Shown piece after piece: positions 1 to 10,080 of a DNA stretch of 64,000 nt. The DNA is taken from contig NC_080056.1 of assembly GCF_026212465.1 (NCBI RefSeq), positions 6,222,017 to 6,286,016 of the forward strand, written 5' to 3'. How positions within the stretch are numbered: position 1 is the stretch's first letter; every line of letters starts with the position of its first letter. The notes below the pieces were generated by a model, which was not told the DNA's origin, did not search any database, and saw only the letters and a list, made by a program, of their open reading frames with translations. A program made the translations under genes and the position numbers. The DNA comes from Amaranthus tricolor (Eukaryota; Streptophyta; Magnoliopsida; Caryophyllales; Amaranthaceae).

Positions 1-115
1 AATTTTTTGATTTGGTAATTATTTTGTAGTTATTTAGTTTCCTAAAACTAGAGATTACTTTTTGTATATATTCATCAATTCATGAAATGAATGGCAAGAG
101 AAATCTTTTCCAATA
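1..115 (+). repeat. 5' LTR of the copia element (partial)
   Basis: Matches the right LTR (3854-4005) from about its 37th base onward. The first ~37 bases lie outside the window. It ends in CCAATA, immediately followed by the degraded primer binding site. Confidence 0.9.
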
Positions 116-196
116 TGGTCTCAGTAGCCTAGGTTTTTAATTCTTCACAACTTTTGTCTTCCACCTCCTTCGTTCTTCTTCTTTCTTTCTTTCTTT

Positions 197-3100
197 ATGG
201 CTTCCCCTTGTCCATTTTCTACATACAATTGGACTAAACAAAAGCCTTATTCATCTTCCTATAGTGCGCCTGAAGTTTTAGGGCCACATCCAGCCCAAAA
301 TTTTTGTACGGGGTCTAGTTCTTCTATGGATTATTGTTCTACGGAAATTGATCACACCATGCACAATCTTTCTTTATCTTCTCCGGATGAGCAATATTAT
401 ATGGATACCAATGCGACATCTCATATGTCACATTCTCAAGGTACTTTCTTGAATTATTGTCCTTTGAAGTATCGTTTTAATAATGCAATTGTTGTTGGTA
501 ATGGTCATATGATTTCGATTCATGATCACGGACATGTCTCTCTCCCTTGCCCTAATCAACCTTTAACTCTCAAAAATGTCCTCCATGCCCCTAAACTCAT
601 CAAAAATCTCATTTTCGTTCAAAAATTTACTAATGATAATATGGTCTCTTTTGAATTTGATCCTTTTGGATTTTCCGTAAAAGAATTGGACACCGGGAAC
701 ATAATTATGCGGTCTAATAACACTAGTGATCTCTATCATTTCATTTTGACACATAGAGCTACCTCTTTCTCATCCTCGTCATTCGCTTTTTTCGCTTCCT
801 CTTCTAGCACCTGACACTCTCGTTTGGGGCACCCGGGCAAAACTATTTTAGCTACCTTGTATTCCTCTTGTTTAATCAAATATAATAAAAATCCTAATTT
901 TGTTTGTCATTCTTGTCCTTTAGAAAAACATGTTAGCCTTCCTTTTCGTACTTTTATGTCTGTCAGTTGTCGTCCCTTTGAAATAATACATAGTGATTTA
1001 TGGACTTCTCCGTGTTTCAAGCCCATCCGGGTACAAATAATATTTTATTTTTCTTGATAATTATACTAATTATTTGTGGACATTTCCTTTATTTTGTAAA
1101 TCACAAGTTTATGAAATTTTTGCCAATTTTAATACTTATTTTAATACCCAATTTGAGCTACAAATCAAATCCTTTCAATGTGATCATGGGGGTGAATTTG
1201 ATAGTAAACTTTTTCACCAATTGTGTGTTTCTTGTCCTCAAAGTTCTTCTCAAAATGGCAAGTCCGAGAGAAAGATTTGTTCCATCAATAATATTATTCA
1301 TACCCTTTTGTGTCATGCTTCTCTTCCACCGTATTTTTGGCTCCGTGCCTTAAATACCGCAACCTATCTCCTTAATATTTTTCCGTCTAAATTACTTGGT
1401 CATCTCACTCCCACTCACTTTCTTTATCACAAAACTCTTTCTTATGACCATCTCTGGGTTTTTGGGTGTTTATGTTTTCCTTTAATTTCTTCCACTAAAA
1501 TTCACAAACTCTAACCTCGATCTTCTCCATGTGTCTTTTTAGGCTATCCATCATCGCATAGAGGTTACAAGTGCTATGATATTGTGTCTCGTAAGATTCT
1601 TATTTCTCGTCATGTGATTTTTTATAATGGTTTTTCCTTTTTTCCAAGACTCCAAACGTACTTCTCATGAATATGATTTTTTGGATGATCTCAAACGTAC
1701 TTCTCAATCCAGCAGCAACATCCCATCACTTAACCCAACCCCATCTCCTATTCCATCACCTAACCCAATCCCATCTCCTACTGGACATCACCTCCCTAAT
1801 GACCCAACATCATTCTCCCCATCAATAAGCTCCTTCCTTCTCATCTCAAAAAGCTGGACTTAGCCCAGTTGACATCCCGCCAGCCCTTATCCCCCTTCTT
1901 ATTGGGCCTACATCACACGGTCCAGCACCCCACCTTTCCAGCCCATCCGTACCTTCATCCTCTCCCCCTCCTCTATCCCCTCCGGCGTGGTTACGCATAG
2001 TAAGCTTGGAATTTTTAAGCCCAACCCCAAATATACATCTTAAGCCCTTTCCGTTTCCTTTTCCCCTATTTTCGAAAATCCCACTCATGCCCTCCGTGAC
2101 TCGAACTGAAAACAGGCCATGAAAGAGGAGTTTGATGCTTTGATTGAGAATAATGCTTGGGATCTTGTCCCTCAGCCCCCTAATGCTAATGTCATTCGTT
2201 CTTTGTGGATTTTTCGGGTCAAAACCAAGTCTGATGGTTCTTTTGAGCGCTATAAGGCGCGTCTAGTTAGTGATGGTAAGTCTCAACGGGAAGACATTGA
2301 TTGTGATGAGACTTTTAGCCCAGTGGTCAAACTCGCTACCATTCGCATTGTTTTGAGTATGGCTTTGTCCAAGTCTTGGTCTATTCATCATTGGATGTTA
2401 AAAATGCGTTTCTTCATGGTCAGTTGACTGAAATTGTCTACATGCATCAACCTTTGGGTTTTCGTGATCCTACTCATCCCGATCATGTTTGTCTTCTTCA
2501 AAAGTCTCTTTATGGTCTTAAGCAGGCTCCTCGGGCCTGGTATCAACGATTTGCTAATTTTGTGACTATTATTGGTTTTGTTAATAGCATTTCTGATTCT
2601 TCTCTTTTTATTTATTGTCACGGGTCCGACATTACCTATCTTTTGTTATATGTGAACGACTTTATTCTTACTGCTTCATCTAATTTACTTCGTCAGTCTC
2701 ATCATCATTATCATCCTACCCAGTATATCTCGCTCATAGAAAATTAAGGTCAGGGTCTAGGGAGGGAAAGACGGCGACAACTCATACCCATAAAGGAGAG
2801 CGCGACCAAAGGAGTCCTCCAGCTCGAGGAAGATAAAGAGACGTGATTACACGTGATATATAACTTAAAGACCTATAAAAATAAAAGTAGAACCACTACA
2901 AAAGAAAACAAAGAACTAATAGAAAGAAAACGATAATTACTTCGTCAGTCTATTATGGCTAAATTGAGTTCTGAGTTTGCTATGAGACTTAGGTCCTCTC
3001 AGTTATTTTTTAGGCATCACTGTTTCTCGAAATTCTGCAGGTCTATTTCTTTCTCAACACAAATATGCTACTGAGATTCTTGATAAAGCAGGCATGTCTC

Positions 3101-3871
3101 AATGCAAGCCTGCTCCTACTCTTGTTACTACTTCTAGTAAACTTTGTGTTGATGCTAGTTCTCTTTATGATGATCCTACTCTGTATCGTAGCTTGGCTGG
3201 GACTTTGCAGTACTCACTTTCACTCGACCGGATATTTCTTATGCCGTTCAACAAGTTTTTTTTATGCATGATCCTCGGGTTGAACATATGACTGCTCTTC
3301 ATCGTATTCTTCGATATGTCAAGGGTACTTTTGATCATGGACTGCAGCTATATAAGTCCTCCATCTCTTCCCTATTATCATACACCGGTGCTAATTGGGG
3401 CGGTTGTGCTGCACTCGTCGTTCTACTTCTGGCTACTATGTTTTTCTCGGTGATAATTTGATCTCTTGGTTTACTAAGTGCCAATCTACGTTTTCTAAGT
3501 CCAGTGCTAAGGCTGAATATCGTAGTGTGACTAATGTGAAGTCTGAGACTTGTTGGCTTCGTAACTTACTTCCTGAGCTTCATTTTTTCATTTTTACGGC
3601 CACTCTTGTTCATTGTGATAATGTTAGTGCTGTTTATTTGTCGGGCAACCCAGTTCACCATCAATGCACTAAACATATTGAGATGGACATACATTTTGTT
3701 CGGAAAAAAGTGAACGTGGAGATGTTTGTGTACTTCATGTTCCATCTCGATATCAAATTGCCGATATTTTTACGATGGGCCTTCCTTAGATTCTCTTTGA
3801 TGATTTTTGGTCCAGTCTCGGCGTCCGCAAACCTCCCGATTCGACTGCGGGGGTGTATTAGAATAAAATAA
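197..3871 (+). pseudogene. copia pol pseudogene (protease, integrase, RT, RNase H)
   Basis: Fragments in several frames show the order of copia pol. At 197-814 the protease active site reads DTNATSH, where the usual glycine after D-S/T is replaced by N. This is followed by the pre-integrase segment. At 824-1514 come the zinc-binding HxxxxH...CxxC region (LGHPG, CHSC) and integrase core pieces broken by frameshifts. At 2119-2747 is reverse transcriptase, with [10 protein letters not shown] and [12 protein letters not shown]. Its catalytic YVDD reads YVND, so a catalytic aspartate is lost. RNase H (KAEYRS, TKHIEMDIHFVR) ends near 3871. A 237-bp SINE-like insertion splits the RT region at 2700. 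No part is likely to be translated usefully. Confidence 0.9.
2700..2936 (+). mobile_element. SINE-like insertion nested in copia RT
   Basis: A 237-bp segment interrupts the RT region and is bounded by a perfect 15-bp direct repeat (TTACTTCGTCAGTCT at 2685-2699 and 2937-2951), the size expected for LINE-type target-primed insertion. The body starts with a CAT-rich stretch, then ACCCAGTATATCTCGCTCAT and AGGTCAGGGTCTAGGGAGGG. This arrangement resembles a widespread plant tRNA-derived SINE head. The last ~60 bases are A-rich. RT homology resumes after the second repeat copy. The family assignment is from memory of common plant SINEs; the duplication is seen directly. Confidence 0.75.
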
Positions 3872-4005
3872 TATCTTGTATATTTTGTAAATCTTTTGAT
3901 TTGATAATTATTTTGTAGTTATTTAGTTTCTTAAAACCAGAGATTACCTTTTGTATATATTCATCAATTTATGAAATAAATGGCAAGGAAAATCAATTTC
4001 CAATA
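3854..4005 (+). repeat. 3' LTR of the copia element
   Basis: Begins TGTATTAG directly after the purine tract and ends CCAATA. From base 37 on it aligns to the left LTR. At 152 bp it is short for a copia LTR. Confidence 0.88.
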
Positions 4006-4421
4006 GTAGGTATAATCCAAGGTAATTTGTGTGTGAAAATGAAACTCCAAATTGATGAAGTAATTGAAAATCCTAAACCATGCATATGGAAGCTATTTTA
4101 GATTTTTGATTAATATTGAAGTTACCTTCCTTTTAAGGAAGGATTAAATGAAGTTTGTCATCCATGAAAATAAATTATCCTTGAAAATGTATTAGTAGAA
4201 TATATTGGTAAATTTTATTCTTAAAAGCCATGCATCACCAAATTTCTTCACTAGTATTCTACTCTTGGAATTAGTAGGTTTGAGTTAAGGTTTTTATCTA
4301 ATTAATTAAGCGTTTGATATAAATAAAGAAGAGAGAAAACTATATAAACATAGAGCGAGAAAGATTTAATTCATTACTTATAAAATGTAAGAAAATTATT
4401 TTCTCTTTTGCTTAAATGCTT

Positions 4422-4462
4422 CCACGTGTGGATGGGGAAGATTGAGATTGTTCCACACGTGG
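4422..4462. promoter_or_regulatory. Inverted pair of G-box/ABRE-like motifs
   Basis: CCACGTGTGG at 4422-4431 and its exact reverse complement CCACACGTGG at 4453-4462, each with a CACGTG core, separated by 21 bp. CACGTG is the known core bound by plant bZIP and bHLH factors. The pair lies about 1 kb upstream of the ankyrin gene ATG. Function is inferred. Confidence 0.4.
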
Positions 4463-5478
4463 GTTCCCTGTTCCTTTGCTCTTCACCCTTGTATAAGTCA
4501 ATAGAGGAAGGAACAAAGTTCCGTCGAGTTGGATAAATAGTCAAGGGTAATTAAAAAAAGTCAAAGGTTATAACTAAATTTAATAGGTCATTTAACAATC
4601 CGATAAGATGGTTAGTTACAATATCTGTACTTTTTTATTTATATAATTAAACTTTAATGCTATAATTAAAAAATAATTATAATGTTTTTAATAAATGATT
4701 CTAAACAAAATATTTGTTTGGGTTTAAAATGATAAGAAAAAATTATAAAACCTTGACCAAATTGACCTGATTTAAACCCAAACCTTATATGATTCGTCCT
4801 TAAATCAATCGGCTCTGAATATGATCTGACTTAAAATCAATCCGATTGAAAATGAATTGACTCAAAACTAAAGGTGTACAAAATAGACTCGAGAATCCGA
4901 TATTCACCCGACCTTATAACCGAATCCGATTTGATTCGACTTAAAAATGAATTTGCAATTGTGTAAAAACTAATGTAAATACAAAATCTGATTTTAAAGA
5001 GACCTAAAATACCTGATCCAATATCAACCCAATAAATGAACACGGTTTACCCAAAACTCGCCGGGCTGGCCCTTTGGACATGGGTAATTGACCATGATCA
5101 AGTGGGTAACCCGTAACTGGCTAAGTGCCTTTCTTACCTTTATTTTTCGGCTTCCATTTCCTGAAGCAACTCGAAGCTTTTCCTAATTGTTTGAGCTACA
5201 GTTAAGGTTAGATTGTTTCTCTTCATCCAGTACTTTGATTACCGAATATTGTTGCATAATCAGTTAGTTGTTATTTAACTTTTTGATTAAGATTTTGTTG
5301 GGGTTCCTGAATTGGGGTTTTTAAGATTTTATGATTTTTCATCTTTTTTTCCAGTGTATAGGGTGATGATTCTTGAAATTGGCCACTTTGTGATTGAATA
5401 AATGATGAGGTCTTTAGTTCAATTTTGTAATTTTTAGCAGACAGAAAGTGGGTTTTGATTGAATTGAGAAATTGAGTT

Positions 5479-5487
5479 AAACCCTAA
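5479..5487 (+). promoter_or_regulatory. Telo-box-like AAACCCTAA in 5' leader
   Basis: AAACCCTAA lies 17 bases before the ATG of the ankyrin gene. Telo-boxes near plant transcription starts are a known motif of actively expressed housekeeping genes. One short match is weak evidence. Confidence 0.3.
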
Positions 5488-5503
5488 AAAATTTAGTTCA
5501 ATC

Positions 5504-8500
5504 ATGGAGAAATCGGGAGGTAAAACAATGGAGAAGCAATCAAGTTTTCGTAAGGTGATGGAGAAGCAAGTTAGCTTCAAAAATGTGGTGGATAAACCTG
5601 AAAGTTCTGGAAAAACAATGGAGAAATTAGGTAGTTTTCGAGGTGCCGTACTGGAAAAACAAAAGAGTTTTCAGTTGAAAATGGAGAGGCAATTCAGCTT
5701 TGCTGGTAGTGAGAAGAAGAAGAGCAAAGATTCCCCAGGGAAACGAGGCGACTCGCCTCTCCATATGTATGCTAGAGCTGGTAATTTGAGAAAAATCATA
5801 GAGATTATTCAGAATTGTGAAAGTGATGATTGTAAAACTTTGCTTTGCAAGCAAAATCAAGAAGGAGAAACTCCACTTTATGTTGCTGCTGAAAATGGGC
5901 ATGCTATGGTAGTTGGAGAGTTTATGAAATATTTGGATTTGCACACTGCTTCAATTGGAGCTAGGAGTGGTTATGATCCTTTTCATATTGCTGCAAGACA
6001 AGGTCATATTGGTAAGACCTTCAATCTTATTTGGTACCATTTTGTTTTGCTTTGAGTTTACTAGGCTCACATGTAATTGTTTTAGTTTTTGATGTGATTG
6101 TATTGGGGGTGTTCCGCAAAATAGCTCGTTGCGGTACAAATAGATTGTTGGGTGGTCTAACCATCTAATGCTGTTATTTGGTAAATTAATCAGTTGAAAT
6201 AACTTGTTATGAATCAGCTAATTTACAACAAGTTTATACTATGAGTATGTTCATTAACCACCCCAGTAAGTTATTAGCGGTTTGCCTAACACATGTTTTA
6301 TATATTCCCTTTATAGTTTACAAGTTACACAACTTTGTTTTGTTATATTGGATATTCACGTGCCAACATCATCAGAAGTTGAGATTATTGGTTCATTTGT
6401 AATGATACTAGGAACTAAAAGCATGTGAGGAAAGTGGCTACAAAAGTTTTTGTCATGCTTCTCTTCCTCACTTGAAGCATTATAAACTTGAAGAATTTTA
6501 TCAGAATTTGAGATTATTGGTTCATTTGGTGCATGTCTCTTTAAAGTGAGAAAGGGAAGCATGATAAAATTCTTTATACCTACATATTGACCCCATATAA
6601 ATCAGAGTAAGGCTTTGGCGTTTGTGATGTTGTTGTATACAAATTCCTTTTTAGCTTTTTGCTTGGTCAATGCTCTTCAGTTTTGGTCAGTAAATGATAC
6701 TATGGGCCATGGGGATTTTTCATTTTTTATTTTGGATGGCATGATTTTGCTACCACGATAGAAGGCAATGCTTGGCAAGGAAACCGGTTTATGAGTTATA
6801 TTTGGAAAAAAAAGGGTTAATTGCCTTCAAGTCTAACGTTTGGTTCTTAGTATGTAAATGTTAAGCTGAAATTGAATAATGGTTTACCGAACAAAAATTT
6901 AAGATGATATTACCTTGTAAGGTAATCAAGTCTTCCCATCAAGTTTCTGAAATCGATGTATTCCACAAGATTGGACTTTTAGTTTCTAAGCATTGAATAT
7001 GACATACATGTTGATGATTGCTCGAAACTTTTTGGATTGAGTCTGAACCCCGTTTCGTTGTTCTGCGTGGAGCTAATGATTTTAGCTAAGATTGAATTGT
7101 CTTAACTATGCTCGTGCACTGTCTGAAATAGTTGATAAATTTGCATTTTACCCTCATTGTTTCAGTACGTGCAACTTAGACTCTTGTTATTTGTTAATAT
7201 GCAATATGGTCAAATTATGCAGAGGTTCTGAAGGAGCTTCTTCGTGCTTTCCCCAATCTGGCTATGACAACTGATCCATCTAACACAACAGCTCTACACA
7301 CAGCCGCTACTCAAGGAAACATTGATGTTGTTAATCTCCTTTTAGAAACCGACTCAAACCTTGCCAAAATAGCCAGGAATAATGGTAAAACAGTCCTTCA
7401 TTCTGCAGCCAGAATGGGACATCTGGAAGTGGTCAAGGCACTCTTGGAGAAGGATCCAAGTATTGGTTTTAGAACTGATAGAAAGGGTCAAACGGCACTT
7501 CATATGGCTGTTAAAGGGCAAAATCAAGATATTGTAATTGAATTGCTTAGACCTGATCCATCCATCTTGAGTTTGGAGGATAACAAGGGTAATACAGCAT
7601 TACACATTGCAACAAAGAAAGGCCGCGCGCAGGTTATTTCTTCATCCGTACACCTCTTACATAGTTATAGTAGTTCCTTTTATCTGAGTGAACCGCCATT
7701 CTCGAGGATCTATGGATGCATACCCTGACGCACATATTCATTCTGTGGAGTAAGTAAAAACTATAAATATGGTAAGACGCAAAAAAGAGAACAGGAAAGC
7801 ATATCCTATAGCATTTGAAACATTTCGTTTATTTTTGAATAAGTGCTACATATGGCTATGGAACACTTTTTTAGAGACCTTATTAAAAGGAGAGGATAGA
7901 GTGAGATGGAAAATAAATTCCGGAAGACTGTCCACTACTGAGAAAAATGAACATTGCAATTACTTCAATACAACAAAACAAGGCAAGTGTTGAAACTAAT
8001 GAGAAATAGAACAAGTACTTAATTAATTCTGGTGTCCGCGTGAATACTAGATAAAACTTTAAAATTGTGCTAGGAGATGATTTTGGAGTGTCAAATCTTT
8101 ATATATTGGCACTCAGCACGCCCACTCTTATATATATTCTTTTGTGAGCGCAAGTGGGAGTGCTAAAATCATCTCTCAATTACGTCGAGTTTGATCTAAT
8201 TGTGGCAAGTTATGCATCTGGATTTCATTTGCTTCTTCGTACAATAAACCAATGCCCGGAAAGAGTTTGATCACATGTTTACAGGAGTTTCTTATAAACC
8301 TCGATTCTGTGAATTTAACTTTTTTCTAATTTTACAGAATGTCAGTTGCCTGCTACAGTTTGATGGCATAGGAATCAATGCAATCAATAAGGCGGGTGAG
8401 TCTGTACTTGATATTGCTGAAAAAGTTGGACCACCGGAGTTGGTTTCAGTTCTAAGAGAGGCGGGAGCACTCACTTCCAAGGAACTTGGAAAGCCTCCAA

Positions 8501-9201
8501 GCACAGAGAAGCAACTTAAGCAAACTGTGAGTGACATTAAGCACAATGTGAAGTCCCAGCTGCAACAAACCCATCAAACGGATGTGCGGGTCCAGAAGAT
8601 TGCAAAAAAGCTCAAGAAACTCCACACTAATGGCCTGAACAATGCAATAAACAATGCTACGGTGGTGGCTGTTCTCATAGCAACTGTTGCTTTTGCTGCC
8701 ATCTTCCAAGTGCCTGGCCAATACGTAGAGCAGAAAACGCCAGGGAAATCTCTTGGACAAGCTCAAATTGCCGATAACAAGGCGTTCACTATATTCTTTG
8801 TGTTTGACAGTGCGGCATTGTTCATCTCCCTAGCTGTTGTTGTTGTCCAAACGTCTGTCGTTGTCATCGAACAGAAGGCAAAAAAGCAGCTCATGTTTGT
8901 GATAAACAAATTGATGTGGGTGGCTTGTCTCTGCATCTCTGTCGCCTTCATTGCTCTCTCGTATGTCGTGGTGGGTCCGCATGGTAGGTGGCTTGCAATA
9001 TGGGCAACAGTGATTGGAGCCGTGATTATGATACCGATCATCGGCTCCATGTTCTATTGTATGATTATGCATCGATTGGATGAATCAAAATCAAGAAGGA
9101 TAAAACGAGCTGAGAGCAAGTCGCATTCCTATTCCATGTCGGCAGTTGCTTCGGATCCAGAATTCTTGAGCACCGAGTACAAGAGAATGTATGTACTTTG
9201 A
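5504..9201 (+). CDS. Ankyrin-repeat/PGG-domain membrane protein, At5g02620-like
   Basis: Exons 5504-6011, 7223-7632 and 8338-9201 join at GT-AG sites into 593 codons plus stop. Residues 1-68 carry five short [ML]E[KR]QxSF-type repeats rich in K and S. Ankyrin repeats run from about 81 to 350, with recurring TALH, A..GH and VV..LL signatures. A basic linker with KQTVSDIKH and VQKIAKKLKKLH leads to the PGG domain starting at LNNAINNATVVAVL (about 406). Four hydrophobic segments follow, at about 413-428, 455-478, 498-518 and 524-547. The tail is basic and serine-rich and ends RMYVL. Plant relatives (At5g02620, ITN1) are plasma-membrane ankyrin proteins; ITN1 acts in ABA and salt responses. The function here is inferred from the family. 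Splicing at 7632 leaves Q|NVSCLL, which is in frame but slightly divergent from relatives. Confidence 0.94.
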
Positions 9202-9413
9202 GTAATTAGAAGTTCAAATCCTGAAAATTTGAGCTGGTGTATTTTTGTGTATAAGTATGATGCATAGTAAGTTGTATTGAGCAGTGATCCATTTTCTTAA
9301 GCTTGACAAGAACGAATTTAGGGCTGAAGAAACAGAGGATCACATTTCTAGCTGTAATGTGAAATATAATGCAAGTAAAACCACTGCTACCCATCTCTAT
9401 GGATAATTTTTTT

Positions 9414-9762
9414 GGGAAATTTGACGTGATAACCTAAGTTTTTGACTTTTTCATCTGGTAAACTAACTTCTTTTTAATCCGCATGGTGACCTCGAGCTTT
9501 CAACTTTTCCATGTGGTAGACAAAAAATTAAGTATTCATTTCGACCAAAAATAAGTTTTCCTTAAGGGTAATAGGGGCATTTGTTCTAATGAAAAAGGGT
9601 CGTTATAATGGATAATAATAACGAAATTTAACAAAAAATCTTAACCTTTTGCCTACCAAGTGGAAAAGCTAAAAGCACACGGTCACTACGCGGATTAAAA
9701 AAAGCATTTATCTACTACGTAGAAAATGCAGATGGTTTCACGGTTGTCTCGTCTAATATCTC
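9414..9762. mobile_element. Long-TIR MITE, family A (degenerate copy)
   Basis: Starts GGGAAATTTGACGTGATAAC. The right part (about 9650-9762) is an imperfect inverted copy of the left ~100 bp, with shared cores TTTTTAATCCGC and AACTTTTCCA. It is related to the copy at 14634-14953. The right boundary is approximate and no target duplication is readable. It lies between the convergent ankyrin and 5-phosphatase genes. Confidence 0.65.
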
Positions 9763-9966
9763 GATCGCAATAAGCTCAAAAACCTTGACAATGAGTCTTT
9801 CTACGATGATACGGGAAGTGCAAAGAGCAAAAAAGAAATTTCCTATCATCAGGGTTAATGAACATCCTACATCTTGGTTTTCACTACACCAAAGATCTAC
9901 ATCTTCACAATTACAATGTTTCCATGAACAGAAAACTACAGTCTGCAGCCAAATGAATTTCTGAAG

Positions 9967-9993
9967 GAATGAATGATGAATGAATGAATGAAT
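9967..9993. repeat. GAAT/GATGAAT microsatellite
   Basis: About six imperfect GAAT units, located just downstream of the 5-phosphatase stop codon and probably in its 3' UTR. Confidence 0.8.
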
Positions 9994-10080
9994 TCTACAG
10001 CTCATATAAGGGGATCAAATCTCTTGCAAGTTGCAAGTGAAGATGTACAGCTACAAACTCCATCTATTTACAGACCCATG

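Larger units (their letters stand above)
1..4005 (+). mobile_element. Degenerate Ty1/copia LTR retrotransposon, left end cut by window
   Basis: Two copies of the same ~150-bp sequence flank a pol-like region. The left copy is visible at 1-115 and the right copy spans 3854-4005. After the left copy comes a degraded tRNA-Met type primer binding site (TGGTCTCAGTAGCC, from 116). A purine-rich tract containing GCGGGGG sits just before the right LTR. The domain order protease, integrase, reverse transcriptase, RNase H is the Ty1/copia order. Almost no space separates the primer site from the protease, so gag appears deleted. Many frameshifts and stops make the copy non-functional. The two LTRs differ at roughly ten of 115 shared positions, mostly C/T or G/A, as expected of an old, methylated insertion. 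Confidence 0.93.
4006..5503. other. Intergenic region and promoter of the ankyrin gene
   Basis: No convincing coding sequence. About 4740-5060 holds a degenerate run of 'CCGA/ACCCGA' dinucleotide-family motifs of the kind scattered through plant genomes. From about 5150 the sequence becomes T-rich and UTR-like up to the ATG at 5504. Confidence 0.6.
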
